DNA of 64,000 bases from Cyclobacterium qasimii M12-11B. Lineage in GTDB: Bacteria > Bacteroidota > Bacteroidia > Cytophagales > Cyclobacteriaceae. The stretch covers positions 17,992-81,991 of the forward strand of contig NZ_ATNM01000074.1 in assembly GCF_000427295.1 (NCBI RefSeq). The letters run 5' to 3'. Under the pieces are notes generated by a model. It was not told the DNA's origin and made no database searches. It saw only the letters and a list, made by a program, of their open reading frames with translations. This document shows positions 26,792 through 36,027 of the stretch, one piece after another. The translations under genes and the position numbers were made by a program. Numbering within the stretch: position 1 is the first letter of the stretch; each line of letters opens with the position of its first letter.

Positions 26792-27479
26792 GAATACTAC
26801 CTTCTTGGATCTCCGTATAGCGCTGTGGAGAAATGGCTGCAAACTGAACCTTGTCTCCAGGGTTAAAAGGTAGGTTTATTTTGCCATTTTCAAAGATTGC
26901 TATTGGTGTTTTGCCCACTACATACCAACCTCCAGGACTGTCCACAGGATAAATCCCTGTTTGAGACCCACCAATGGCAACACTACCTTGAGAAATTTTT
27001 CTGTCGGGAATCTTTTTTCTTGCGATATGCAATGGTTCTGGCAACCCTCCCAAATACATGAAGCCAGGTAAAAAACCATAGAAGTACAAGAGCAAGCTTT
27101 GAGATGTATGGAGAGCAACCAAGGTCTCCAAATCCATGTTTTTCTCTTCCAGGTATTTGCTTTGTGAGGGGACTAGCTCCGGATCATAGCAAACCGGGAC
27201 CGTCCAAATCCACCTTTGAGGTAAATGCTGACTTTGCAATGGTTGTTGAATCGCCGATTCCACCCAAACAATGAATTCGGCAGTAGGGGCTCCCTCTTTA
27301 AGCTGAATACTCAAAACCTGGTAACTGTGATAGATGGAGGCAATGTATAAATGCCATTTGTTTTCAATTCTATTTTTAAGGACAATTATTTCTATTAAAA
27401 TATCCTCTGAAATGATTTCTGGCCAGTTTAGCTCAATGATTTTAGGTCCTTGGGAGAAGATATGTACAGGATATTTCAT
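26760..27479 (-). CDS. pxpB: 5-oxoprolinase subunit B (KipI family)
   Basis: The 239-residue protein contains the KipI/PxpB blocks VPVCYDPELVP, GFLPGFMYLGGLP (residues about 134-146) and GSVAIGGSQTGIYPVDSPGGW (about 162-182). It forms the ATP-using subunit complex with PxpC. In B. subtilis the homologue KipI inhibits the KinA kinase, but the presence of A, B and C together points to the oxoprolinase role. The pxpA gene lies 10 bp upstream. Confidence 0.93.
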   Translation of the reverse strand: MKYPVHIFSQGPKIIELNWPEIISEDILIEIIVLKNRIENKWHLYIASIYHSYQVLSIQLKEGAPTAEFIVWVESAIQQPLQSQHLPQRWIWTVPVCYDPELVPSQSKYLEEKNMDLETLVALHTSQSLLLYFYGFLPGFMYLGGLPEPLHIARKKIPDRKISQGSVAIGGSQTGIYPVDSPGGWYVVGKTPIAIFENGKINLPFNPGDKVQFAAISPQRYTEIQEGSIHDWEKKSYGG

Positions 27480-27489
27480 CTTTCGTTGA

Positions 27490-28212
27490 TTACCTAAGTT
27501 GAATTAAAGGAGCAAGTAATTGAGCGATTTCAAGGGCTTTTGGATGGTCTCCATGAATGCAGAGTGTATCTACTTTGATGGCATACTCTTTATTGTCGAT
27601 AGCCAATATGCTACCTGAATTAACCATTGACAAGACTTGTGTTTTTATAGTTTCCAAATTGGTTAATAATGCGTTGGGCTGCTTTCGGCTAACCAATTCG
27701 GATCCTGTCGAATATGCTCGGTCTACAAAGCCTTCGTATTTTATGGGAATATTGTGTCGGAGAGCTTCCTCAGCCATGCAGGATCCAAATGGAGCATAGA
27801 GCAAGACATCATTATAGTGAGTAGCTATAAGTTGAGCCAGTTGATTGGCCAATTTTTGAGAAGTAAGGCTGGACAGGTACAAAGCACCATGAAATTTTAT
27901 ATGATGCATTGACATGTTTTCAGTGGCGGCCAATTCTTTGATCAATGTAATTTGCTGAACCAAACTTTCCTGTAGCAATGGAAAGGAAATATCCAGCGGT
28001 TTTCTTCCAAAGTTTAGGCGATCAGGATAGGAGGGGTGTGCACCTATTTTGACCTGATGTTTCTTAGCAAGTTGTATTGTTTCTATGACAGTTTGGGCAT
28101 TACCTGTATGTCCACCAGATGCAATATTGCAACTTCCCAGGTAAGGCATGATGGCATTGTCGTTGGGCATTCCTTCTCCCAAATCACAGTTTAGATCCAC
28201 ATTTAAAGTCAT
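27490..28212 (-). CDS. pxpA: 5-oxoprolinase subunit A (LamB/YcsF family)
   Basis: The 240-residue protein has the LamB/YcsF signature VDLNCDLGEG (residues 5-14), CNIASGGHTGN (29-39) and KIGAHPSYPD (56-65), followed by a FHGALYL block. It is the catalytic subunit of the prokaryotic ATP-dependent 5-oxoprolinase, which removes the damage product 5-oxoproline. It leads the pxpABC operon and is divergent from the DUF4136 gene, with a 140-bp gap in between. Confidence 0.94.
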   Translation of the reverse strand: MTLNVDLNCDLGEGMPNDNAIMPYLGSCNIASGGHTGNAQTVIETIQLAKKHQVKIGAHPSYPDRLNFGRKPLDISFPLLQESLVQQITLIKELAATENMSMHHIKFHGALYLSSLTSQKLANQLAQLIATHYNDVLLYAPFGSCMAEEALRHNIPIKYEGFVDRAYSTGSELVSRKQPNALLTNLETIKTQVLSMVNSGSILAIDNKEYAIKVDTLCIHGDHPKALEIAQLLAPLIQLR

Positions 28213-28352
28213 AGCTACAAGAATACAATGTATTTGTAAGAAAATACACTATTTCGAATCAGAATCCTTTGGGTCCTATTACAATTTATACTTTGCCGCA
28301 ACATTTTCCGTTTTCTTTTCGTCTTGAAGATAGAGATTTTAAGGTAAAAATT

Positions 28353-28913
28353 ATGAAATATATAATCAGCTTATTGCTAATATCCCTTGGTGTTTTCTTT
28401 TCTGCCTGTAGCCCTGTACGGGTCTTTTTGGAAAAAAATGAAGTAGCAAGTATTGATGCCTACCAAACATTTTATGTCATCAATCAATACTACGACAAGG
28501 ATGCATTTGAGTCTCCTGTTTTGGAAGAAAACCTGAAGCATAGGTTATCTGAAGGAATGAGAGAAATGGGATTTGAGCAGAATGAAACCAATCCGGACCT
28601 TATAGTAAGGTACAACACCAACCTAACTGATCGACAGAAAGAGGTTAATAATATGCCAATGATGAGCCCCTATTCCAGATTTGGCATGTACAGTCCTTAT
28701 ATGATGCCATACGGAACTGGGAGGAGCTCCTACAGTGTTGAAAAATACGATATGGGGGAACTGGTCATTGATTTTATTGATACCAAGCAAGACAAGGTGG
28801 TGATGAGAATTAGTGCTGTTGGAGAGATTACGAAGCCAAAACAAAAAACGAAAAACCTATTCACCTCCGTGGAGAAAATTCTGAAGGCCTTTGCGAAAAA
28901 TGTTGTATCATAA
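28353..28913 (+). CDS. DUF4136 lipoprotein
   Basis: The ATG at 28353 follows AAGG and gives 186 residues with a lipoprotein signal (hydrophobic region and FFSAC lipobox, Cys19). An in-frame upstream start at 28269 would add 28 residues before the signal, so it was rejected. The mature part shows the DUF4136 pattern: an early TFYVINQYYDKD strand, a DLIVRYNTN block, and a late GELVIDFIDTKQDKVVMR strand pair. DUF4136 lipoproteins are common outer-membrane-associated proteins of unknown role in Bacteroidota and Proteobacteria. A Met/Tyr/Pro-rich stretch (about 98-120) is unusual but not unique. Confidence 0.88.
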   Translation: MKYIISLLLISLGVFFSACSPVRVFLEKNEVASIDAYQTFYVINQYYDKDAFESPVLEENLKHRLSEGMREMGFEQNETNPDLIVRYNTNLTDRQKEVNNMPMMSPYSRFGMYSPYMMPYGTGRSSYSVEKYDMGELVIDFIDTKQDKVVMRISAVGEITKPKQKTKNLFTSVEKILKAFAKNVVS

Positions 28914-29262
28914 TTCCATCTAACTTTTCAAAGGCTAAGATACACCATAATAGAGTAGGAGCATTGTCTCTACTTAATCAGTCCTAGCATCTCAATCACT
29001 GGTGTAGGCCGTATTACGCGAATGCACATTAATTGATTTGGCGGTATTGTTGCTTTTTCCCGTAACCATACCGCCAAAACCTCTCAATTTAGCTTCATCA
29101 CATTATTTTTTAACTGTCTTCGAATCAGGGTTCAAAGCCATTGAATATTAAATAGCATTAGCCTTACTTTCAATATTATAGCGCTCTATCTTTTAACCGT
29201 ACCAGTCAGAGAGCTTAAAAATAATTGTCGTTTCAGGACGTTCTAAAACAGCTGTTTGCCAA
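28914..29262. other. convergent intergenic region with hairpin repeat
   Basis: This 349-bp stretch lies between the 3' ends of the DUF4136 gene and maf. It holds the dispersed hairpin repeat at 29037-29079; otherwise nothing was recognised. Confidence 0.6.
29037..29079. repeat. dispersed hairpin repeat, copy 2
   Basis: TTTGGCGGTATTGTTGC (29037-29053) pairs with the inverted arm GTAACCATACCGCCAAAA (29062-29079), with an 8-base loop. It shares its core with the hairpins at 10752 and 37651. Confidence 0.65.
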
Positions 29263-29850
29263 TTACAAAACTAGGTTATAGTTGGCTTTTAAGGTCTGAT
29301 AAACCATGTTTACCGGCAAGCCCATTACATTATAATAAGACCCTTTAATGTATTCAATGCCTACCAATCCTATCCACTCTTGTATACCATAAGCCCCGGC
29401 TTTGTCGAAGGGTTGGAATTGGCTGATATAATAGGAGATTTCTGCGTCAGATAACTTTGAAAAACGAACCTCGGTTTGATCCTTAAATATACGTTTTTGA
29501 TTAATATCAGCTATACAGACACCTGTAATTACAAGATGGGTTTTCCCGTTGATCAAATCCAGCATTTCTATCGCTTCCTTTTCATCTTGGGGTTTGTTGA
29601 GGATGCTATTGCCAGCGATTACTATGGTGTCAGCCGTTATCAACACCTGGTCCTCTTTCAGATGGGGAAGGAAAGTATTTGCTTTTTTTTCTGCAAGAAA
29701 GGAGGCCACTTCTACTGGATCTAAATTTTCCGGGTAAGTCTCATCTGTTTGCATTGTTTTCACCTCAAATTCCAAACCCAAGTCCTTTAGTAACTGTTGT
29801 CTTCTTGGTGAATTGGAAGAAAGGATGATACTTTTATCGCTGATTAACAT
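29263..29850 (-). CDS. maf: Maf family nucleotide pyrophosphatase
   Basis: The 195-residue protein has the Maf signature ILSSNSPRRQQLL (residues about 9-21), DETYPENLDP (41-50) and the metal/active-site block ITADTIVI (68-75), then KPQDEKEA and GAYGIQ. Maf proteins hydrolyse dTTP, UTP and modified nucleotides to monophosphates. Length is normal for the family. It is a cytoplasmic housekeeping gene with no partner gene next to it. Confidence 0.94.
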   Translation of the reverse strand: MLISDKSIILSSNSPRRQQLLKDLGLEFEVKTMQTDETYPENLDPVEVASFLAEKKANTFLPHLKEDQVLITADTIVIAGNSILNKPQDEKEAIEMLDLINGKTHLVITGVCIADINQKRIFKDQTEVRFSKLSDAEISYYISQFQPFDKAGAYGIQEWIGLVGIEYIKGSYYNVMGLPVNMVYQTLKANYNLVL

Positions 29851-30219
29851 AAATGAATTCGATTTATTACTTTTTTTAAACCTAATGCCTTGGATAAATT
29901 GCTTTAGGTAGTGTTTTTCTGATTTTGATTGGACCTAGAATCTAATAAAATGTCCAATCCTTTTTTGTTCAAAACCAAATATTAGGAATGTCATTTTTCT
30001 TTTTCTTGTCTCAGTACTATTCAGGACTCTTGTTTACCTATAAAGGTAGCCCTTGCTAAGGGTTCAAGTAAAGAATCCTGATTAAGTAAATAAGAAATTT
30101 TGAAAACGGAAATTACCAAAAGTTGACGTAATTTTGTTGAATCAACTTAAAAACCTTATTTTTGAGCGTTAATTACGCTATTTAAATAGTAATTTGTTAA
30201 ACATCAAAGTAAATACACA
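29851..30219. other. intergenic region with the spt promoter
   Basis: This 369-bp divergent region lies between maf and the serine palmitoyltransferase gene. It contains the promoter at 30137-30164 on the plus strand. No other structure was recognised. Confidence 0.6.
30137..30164 (+). promoter_or_regulatory. Bacteroidota-type promoter of the spt gene
   Basis: TTG (30137-30139), 17 bases, then TATTTTTG (30157-30164), an exact TAnnTTTG -7 box. A second TTTTG at 30132-30136 would give a 20-base spacing. Transcription would start near 30170, about 50 bases before the TTG start codon. Confidence 0.7.
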
Positions 30220-31470
30220 TTGGATATATTTGAAAAACTGAACACCAATCTCGGTCCTTTGGGAAAACATTCCGAGTTATCAGAAGGATATTTCATGTTT
30301 CCAAAATTGGAGGGTGAGATAGCTCCTAGAATGAGATTTAGAGGTAAGGAAGTTCTGAATTGGAGTTTAAACAACTATTTGGGATTAGCCAATCAGCCAG
30401 AAGTAAGGAAGGCAGATGCAGATGCAGCTACAAAATGGGGAGCAGCATACCCAATGGGTGCCAGAATGATGTCTGGGAATACTGACCTTCATGAGCAACT
30501 TGAAAGTGAGTTGGCCGAATTTGTAGGCAAAGAAAAAACGTACCTGTTAAACTACGGTTATCAGGGAATCATGAGTGTCATCGATTCACTTATCGATCGA
30601 AAAGACGTAATCGTTTATGATGGCGAGTGTCATGCTTGTATAATAGATGCCTTGCGCATGCATATGGGGAAAAGGTTTGTCTTTCCTCACAATGACATGG
30701 AAAGCTGTGAAAAACAACTTGTTAGAGCAGAGAGATTAACTAAAGAAACTGGTGGCGGTATTTTGGGTATTACTGAAGGAGTATTCGGTATGACCGGAGA
30801 TATGGGCAATTTGAAAGAAATTGTTAAGCTAAAGGATAAATTTCAATTCCGACTTTTGGTGGATGACGCACATGGCTTTGGTACAATGGGTAAAACCGGT
30901 GCTGGAAGCGGGGAGGAACAAGAAGTTCAAGGTCAAATAGATCTATATTTTTCAACTTTTGCTAAGTCAATGGCAAGTATTGGCGCGTTTATTGCAGGAG
31001 ATGAAAAAGTAATTCATTACCTTAAATACAACATGCGTTCTCAGATATTTGCCAAAGCACTTCCTTTAATCATGGTTGAAGGCGCTTTGAAACGTTTAGA
31101 CTTGTTGAAGAACAGGCCTGAATTTAAAGCAAACCTTTGGAAGATTGTACATGCTTTACAAAATGGATTGAAAGAAAAGGGATTCAGTATTGGTACTACC
31201 AATTCTCCTGTCACGCCAGTTGTTTTGAATGGTACAGTCGGTGAAGCAGCTACTTTGAGTAAGGACTTAAGAGAAAACTATAATATCTTTTGTTCGGTTG
31301 TTATTTACCCTGTTGTTCCAAAAGGAATGATTATATTGCGTTTAATCCCTACTGCGGTTCATAGTCTTGAAGATGTAGTAGAGACAATTTCTGCTTTTGA
31401 AGCGATAAAAGAAAAATTGAGCAGTGGGTATTATAAAACCACAGAATTGGCAGCCTCTTTTGGTGAATAA
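30220..31470 (+). CDS. spt: serine palmitoyltransferase (alpha-oxoamine synthase family)
   Basis: This 416-residue PLP enzyme has the alpha-oxoamine synthase layout: NWSLNNYLGLANQPE (about 47-61), VDDAHGFG with Asp215/Asp216 and His218, and the PLP lysine Lys249 in STFAKSMA. Homologues in Bacteroidota are serine palmitoyltransferases that start sphingolipid synthesis by joining serine and palmitoyl-CoA; 8-amino-7-oxononanoate synthase and glycine C-acetyltransferase are less likely given the bacteroidotal N-terminus IFEKLNTNLGPLGKH. The start is a TTG. A clear promoter lies upstream and an H1-like gene follows. No SPT accessory gene is near. Confidence 0.85.
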   Translation: MDIFEKLNTNLGPLGKHSELSEGYFMFPKLEGEIAPRMRFRGKEVLNWSLNNYLGLANQPEVRKADADAATKWGAAYPMGARMMSGNTDLHEQLESELAEFVGKEKTYLLNYGYQGIMSVIDSLIDRKDVIVYDGECHACIIDALRMHMGKRFVFPHNDMESCEKQLVRAERLTKETGGGILGITEGVFGMTGDMGNLKEIVKLKDKFQFRLLVDDAHGFGTMGKTGAGSGEEQEVQGQIDLYFSTFAKSMASIGAFIAGDEKVIHYLKYNMRSQIFAKALPLIMVEGALKRLDLLKNRPEFKANLWKIVHALQNGLKEKGFSIGTTNSPVTPVVLNGTVGEAATLSKDLRENYNIFCSVVIYPVVPKGMIILRLIPTAVHSLEDVVETISAFEAIKEKLSSGYYKTTELAASFGE

Positions 31471-31566
31471 AATCAGAAAACACTGCTTATACTGTAAATT
31501 TATAAAGTATTTTACTATATTGAATAAAAAAACAATTTCATCATCAACCTAAATAAACTTTTAATT

Positions 31567-31740
31567 ATGAACAGATTTAATGAAATCAAAGATCTTATAA
31601 TGTCCCTTGAAGCTGATTTTGACAAATTCTACGATAAGAAAAATCAAGCAGCTGGAACAAGGGTAAGAAAAGGCATGCAAGATTTGAAAAACGTATCTCA
31701 GGAAATTAGAAAAGAAGTTCAGGAGATCAAGAATACTTGA
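31567..31740 (+). CDS. histone H1-like small protein, 57 aa
   Basis: This short gene starts at ATG 31567 and encodes 57 residues rich in Lys, Glu and Asp, including LEADFDKFYDKKN, AAGTRVRKGMQDLKN and a C-terminal REVQEI-like helix with EIRKEVQEIKN. It matches the short histone H1/Hc1-like DNA-binding proteins widespread in Bacteroidota. The whole protein is predicted helical. It lies 96 bp after spt and 16 bp before a strong terminator, so it is probably transcribed with spt or from its own promoter. The role is nucleoid binding by analogy. Confidence 0.8.
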   Translation: MNRFNEIKDLIMSLEADFDKFYDKKNQAAGTRVRKGMQDLKNVSQEIRKEVQEIKNT

Positions 31741-31756
31741 TTTAAAGATTTAATAA

Positions 31757-31790
31757 AAAAGGGGGACTTATTAATTTAAGTCCCCCTTTT
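31757..31790 (+). terminator. strong rho-independent terminator after the H1-like gene
   Basis: AAAAGGGGGACTTA (31757-31770) pairs perfectly with TAAGTCCCCCTTTT (31777-31790), with a TTAATT loop and a following T-rich tail. Confidence 0.9.
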
Positions 31791-31870
31791 TATTTTCTTA
31801 ATTCAGTAATATTCACCTTTAGATACTATGGGATCATTTTAAAAGGAATACCATAGTTAGGGAAAAAAGA

Positions 31871-31905
31871 AAGGGTTTACATTTCTTAGAAGAATGTAAA
31901 CCCTT
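31871..31905. terminator. second hairpin terminator, probably bidirectional
   Basis: AAGGGTTTACATT (31871-31883) pairs with AATGTAAACCCTT (31893-31905), with A-rich and T-rich flanks, between the H1-like gene and dapA. It can serve either direction, most usefully dapA on the minus strand. Confidence 0.75.
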
Positions 31906-32034
31906 TTTATGTTTGAAGATAGGATAAAATAGGACTTTCTAACCTTGGTCGGTTAAAAGAAGCTGGTAGGAAATTGCTTATTATAAAGTAATTCCAACCC
32001 CAAATAGCCAACTCATTCCTATTTTAGGTTTAAA

Positions 32035-32928
32035 TTACTCTAAATGTGGAGAGTAAAATAGATTTGTATTGATTTTTCCTGCTGCGGAAACAATTTTGTT
32101 TTTAAGTTCATTTGAGGCTTTAATAAGAGGAAGCCTAACATTGCTTCCACAAATACCTAAATGTTCCATTAGGCATTTCACACCTACTGGATTGCTTTCT
32201 TCATACAACAGCGGATTGATATCTAGCAAGCTAAAAGTCCCCTTTTTGGAATATTCTCCATTTCCATGAATGATAGCTCCCATTATTTCAGGGTAGGCAT
32301 TGGCAATTACTGAAATCACACCTTCCGCTCCAATACTTCTCATTGGAGTAGTGTTCATGTCATCACCTGATATCAAAAGAAAGTCATCAGGTTTTCCATT
32401 GGCAATTCGCATACATTGCTCCAGGTCTCCACTAGCTTCTTTAATCCCGATTATGTTTTTGTGCTGAGCCAATTTTAATGTTGTATCAGCACTTAAATTG
32501 GACATGGTTCTTCCTGGGACATTGTACAGGATTACCGGTACCGGACATTTGTCCGCCAAAGCCTCATAATGCGCAATTATCCCAGCTTGACTAGGTTTAT
32601 TATAATAGGGACTAACGGATAGCACACCAGCAATTTCCGAAAAATCAATGTTATCCAAAGCAGCTAAAATCCCTGCTGTATTGTTGCCTCCAAGACCATA
32701 AACGATGGGAACTCTTGAGCGATTTATCTTTTTGGTGAAAGACAATACTTCTAATTTCTCTTCTTCAGAAAGTGTGGCTGACTCACCTGTAGTACCTTGT
32801 ACTACCAGATAATCCACATTACCCAGAATTACATGCTCAATAACACTTTCCAAAGCAGGGTAATCAATTGCTCCATCTGCTCTAAAAGGAGTTATTAACG
32901 CCACTCCGGTACCTGTAAACTTTTTCAT
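32035..32928 (-). CDS. dapA: 4-hydroxy-tetrahydrodipicolinate synthase
   Basis: The 297-residue protein has the DapA features: GTGVALITPF at the start, GTTGES (45-50), Tyr135 in ILYNVPGRT and the Schiff-base Lys163 in IIGIKEASG, and YYNKP (108-112). It condenses pyruvate with aspartate semialdehyde in the lysine and peptidoglycan pathway. A DUF6913-type gene ends 1 bp upstream, and ligA lies before that, so ligA-DUF6913-dapA form a likely operon. This is a normal DapA; no unusual residue was seen. Confidence 0.96.
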   Translation of the reverse strand: MKKFTGTGVALITPFRADGAIDYPALESVIEHVILGNVDYLVVQGTTGESATLSEEEKLEVLSFTKKINRSRVPIVYGLGGNNTAGILAALDNIDFSEIAGVLSVSPYYNKPSQAGIIAHYEALADKCPVPVILYNVPGRTMSNLSADTTLKLAQHKNIIGIKEASGDLEQCMRIANGKPDDFLLISGDDMNTTPMRSIGAEGVISVIANAYPEIMGAIIHGNGEYSKKGTFSLLDINPLLYEESNPVGVKCLMEHLGICGSNVRLPLIKASNELKNKIVSAAGKINTNLFYSPHLE

Positions 32929-32929
32929 T

Positions 32930-33423
32930 TTAATTGATCTGCTTTAAATATTTTATCAACAGTGCTGTCCCTGATTGAATATCATTTTCTTCATTATTTA
33001 ACATCAAGTCCAAGTAGGGCTCTGTTTCTTCATTATAAAAGCCCATACTATACGATGCCGACTGTAACTGTAGTAAAAATAGGGTAAAGTAATTAAGCCT
33101 TTCGGGAGTAAAAATAATCAAATCTGGTGTAAGGGAAAGCATCTGTATTAGTTTTTCTCTTGGTTTACCAAATAAAGTAAAATCTTTATAAGAAAAAGCC
33201 TGTTCATCTACTGATTTCTCGTCATAATAATTCCCCATTACCGTGATGTCAATCCCTAGGTCGGAATGAACGATCTCAGTAATTGCTTCAATTTCTTTTT
33301 ATTACTGGCTATTATAGATATGGTCTTTATGTTTGTTGTTTTTAATACGATGGATTTTTGGGTAAGTTTCTTCTTTGGGTTTTCCAAAGTACTTTTTACG
33401 TAATATTCCCTTATCCATTTCAT
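32930..33423 (-). CDS. DUF6913-like protein, frame interrupted at a T5 run
   Basis: The open frame at 32930-33238 (102 residues) begins with no ribosome site. Upstream, an ATG at 33423 starts a basic N-terminal part (WIREYYVKSTLENPKKKL) that runs into a stop. Adding one base in the run at 33296-33300 joins the two into one frame of 164 residues, with EAITEIVHSDLGIDITVMGNYY across the join. The result has the size and ending of DUF6913-family proteins, which lie next to dapA and ligA in Bacteroidota; the function is unknown. It starts 23 bp after ligA, ends 1 bp before dapA and is probably co-transcribed with them. The break may be a sequencing error. Confidence 0.65.
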
Positions 33424-33445
33424 CTGTTCTTATTTTATAACTTTA

Positions 33446-35908
33446 TTATTTTGCACACATTTTTAAAAAATCTTCCTCTGATATCAATGGAATATTTAGT
33501 TTTTCTGCTTTTTCTTTTTTGCTAGGCCCCATTTCTTCTCCTTCGATGATAAAATCAAGATTTTTAGAAACAGACTTGGAATAGGTGCCTCCATGAGCTG
33601 CTACAAAATCCATGATTTCATCCCTCTTAAAATGATTTAACCGACCTGAGGCAAGTATTTTTTTACCTTCTAAAATAGTGCTTTCTAGCCTGGTTTCATC
33701 TTCCGAAAGTTGAAATTGTAGGCCTTTCTCCTTTAATTTATCAATGATTTTCCTGTTTTTCTCTTTCGAAAAAAACAATCCAATACTTTGTACTAAAGTT
33801 TCACCAACGCCATTGATTTCAAGCAATTCTTCCTCACTTGCTTTTTCAAGGTTTTCAATATTTTGAAAGTGTTTGGCCAACAATATAGCCGTATTTTCGC
33901 CAATATTCCTGATGCCAAGCCCAAATAAAACTTTTGGGAAAGGTTGAACGATCGATTTAGCGATGCCTTCCAGCATGTTTTTTATGACACCTTCCTGGAA
34001 AGTATTGCCTTTTAGCTTATTGATTTGCTCTGAAGCAATGCTAATTAAATCAACGGTGTCACTGATTAATATTTCATGTACACTGCTCTTATTTTTAGTA
34101 ATCGCTGTTAATTCTTCCAAGCTTCCTTTACCGCCACCCAAAATATATAATACATAGGTAACTGGTACAAAATCGGCTACCAAATCAAATCGATCACTGC
34201 CTAGAAGAGCATCTAGCTTTTCTAATGCATCAATATTTGGTTTACTTTTTCTACCTGTATTTTTTATAAAATCTATAAATGCTTCAACTTTCTGATGCAG
34301 GCTATCTGCCTCGTGTGAAGCAATAAATTCATCTATTTCCTTTAGCGTTACCTGTTGGGTTAAGGCGTACAGGGCTTTCTTCAAACTTACGTATAAATAC
34401 CCTTCAGCGCTTTTGGAATATTGCTCGTCTGAAATTTCCAGCCCAAGCAGTTCGTTTTTATATTCGGGCAAATAATACAAATCTGCAAGGTCTTTTACAT
34501 AGCCCTGCTGGATCAATGCCCGGAGTCTTTCCGTGCCTAGAGAATCGATATCCATGGCCCGTTTGGATACGAAATGCTCAATCCTTCCCAAAACCTGGGG
34601 AGGACAAGCTTCATCATTGGGGCAAAAATGTTTTGCTTCTCCTTCATTTCTTTCCAACAGCGTACCACACTCTGGACAATGCTCTATATAGGCAATTGGC
34701 TTACTTCCTTCAATTCTTCTGTTGATTACTACACCGGTGATCTTAGGAATGATTTCTCCTCCCTTTTCTACATTTACGGTGTCTCCTTCGTGAAGATCCA
34801 ATCGCTCAATTTCATTGGCATTGTGTAAGGAAGCTCTTTTCACTGTAGTTCCAGCCAAGGAAACAGGGGATAGGTTTGCTACTGGTGTTATTGCCCCTGT
34901 TCGGCCCACCTGGTATTGGATAGATAAAAGGGTGGCTTTAGCGCTTTCTGCCTGGTACTTAAATGAAATGGCCCATTTTGGGACTTTGGCGGTATAACCC
35001 AGCTCTTCCTGCTGGCGATAATCATTTACTTTTATTACTACCCCATCGGTCTCTACGTCTAGTTGATGTCTTTTTTCTCTCCAATCCTCTATATATCCCA
35101 ACACCTCGTCGAGGTTCTGGCAGTTTTTATAGGTTGGAGAAACATTAAAACCCCACTTTTCAAGTAGATGAATCGACTCCCCATGTTGCTTTATCGCTAC
35201 ATCATCTGCTATCAACTGGTACAAGTGACAATTCAGTCTCCGCTTAGCGACTACTGAGGAATCTTGCATTTTAAGTGTACCAGATGCTGTATTCCGAGGG
35301 TTGGCCAATAGGCTTTCTCCATTTTCTAACCTTTCAGCATTGATTTTTTCAAATCCATGCTTTGAAAGAAAGATTTCTCCTCTGGCCTCAAAATAGCTTG
35401 GAAGGTCTGGCTGATCTTTAATGACTAAAGGAATGGTCCGGATTGTTTTCACATTTTCAGTGACATCATCCCCTTTGTAACCATCTCCTCGCGTAACAGC
35501 CCTTGTCAAAACGCCGTTTTCATAAACCAAACTGATGGCTACCCCATCAAATTTTAATTCACAAAAATAATTGTAATTTCTATGTTCAAGACCTTTGGCT
35601 ACTCTTTCATCAAAGGCAGTTAGATCTTCTTTAGAGTATGTATTGCCAAGTGAAAGCATTCGAACAGAATGGCTTACAGTTTCAAAGTTTTTGGTGATTG
35701 TTCCGCCGACCCGTAGCGTAGGACTGTCTGGCTTCTTTAAATGGGGGTAATCATTTTCCAATTGAGCAAGCTTGTTCAATAGCTGATCAAAATCAAAATC
35801 ACTTATTTCGGAACTGTCCTCCTGGTAATAAAGGTGATTGTAATGGTTGATCTGTTTTGTCAACTCATCGATTTGATTTTCTACTTCCTGTATACTTCCT
35901 CTTTTCAT
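33446..35908 (-). CDS. ligA: NAD-dependent DNA ligase, with large insertion
   Basis: The 820-residue ligase has the adenylation lysine Lys119 in CELKFDG, the OB-fold region, a zinc finger (Cys411, Cys414, Cys429, Cys435), helix-hairpin-helix region GIRNIGENTA near 665-674, and a C-terminal BRCT domain (about 740-820). Typical LigA has 660-700 residues. The extra length is an insertion of about 140 residues (about 492-632) between the zinc-finger/HhH start (DLYYL) and the HhH part GNTFQEGVIKNML. The insertion is polar, has a run TKNKSSV and seems helical; no domain was recognised. The enzyme should still seal nicks during replication. Confidence 0.95.
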   Translation of the reverse strand: MKRGSIQEVENQIDELTKQINHYNHLYYQEDSSEISDFDFDQLLNKLAQLENDYPHLKKPDSPTLRVGGTITKNFETVSHSVRMLSLGNTYSKEDLTAFDERVAKGLEHRNYNYFCELKFDGVAISLVYENGVLTRAVTRGDGYKGDDVTENVKTIRTIPLVIKDQPDLPSYFEARGEIFLSKHGFEKINAERLENGESLLANPRNTASGTLKMQDSSVVAKRRLNCHLYQLIADDVAIKQHGESIHLLEKWGFNVSPTYKNCQNLDEVLGYIEDWREKRHQLDVETDGVVIKVNDYRQQEELGYTAKVPKWAISFKYQAESAKATLLSIQYQVGRTGAITPVANLSPVSLAGTTVKRASLHNANEIERLDLHEGDTVNVEKGGEIIPKITGVVINRRIEGSKPIAYIEHCPECGTLLERNEGEAKHFCPNDEACPPQVLGRIEHFVSKRAMDIDSLGTERLRALIQQGYVKDLADLYYLPEYKNELLGLEISDEQYSKSAEGYLYVSLKKALYALTQQVTLKEIDEFIASHEADSLHQKVEAFIDFIKNTGRKSKPNIDALEKLDALLGSDRFDLVADFVPVTYVLYILGGGKGSLEELTAITKNKSSVHEILISDTVDLISIASEQINKLKGNTFQEGVIKNMLEGIAKSIVQPFPKVLFGLGIRNIGENTAILLAKHFQNIENLEKASEEELLEINGVGETLVQSIGLFFSKEKNRKIIDKLKEKGLQFQLSEDETRLESTILEGKKILASGRLNHFKRDEIMDFVAAHGGTYSKSVSKNLDFIIEGEEMGPSKKEKAEKLNIPLISEEDFLKMCAK

Positions 35909-36027
35909 TCAAAAAATGATCACAATTTCTGCTTCCAAATGTACTGTTTTTGATTATAAAATAGTGACATTGGCCTTAAATAAAACCTTGTTTTTATGCG
36001 GTTCAAATACTTTTAATGGGCAAACTA

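Noticed and set aside
30220..31470. BioF or glycine C-acetyltransferase identity for the PLP enzyme
   Set aside because: The N-terminus and context match bacteroidotal serine palmitoyltransferases, and no biotin or threonine-degradation genes are nearby; the possibility is not completely excluded.
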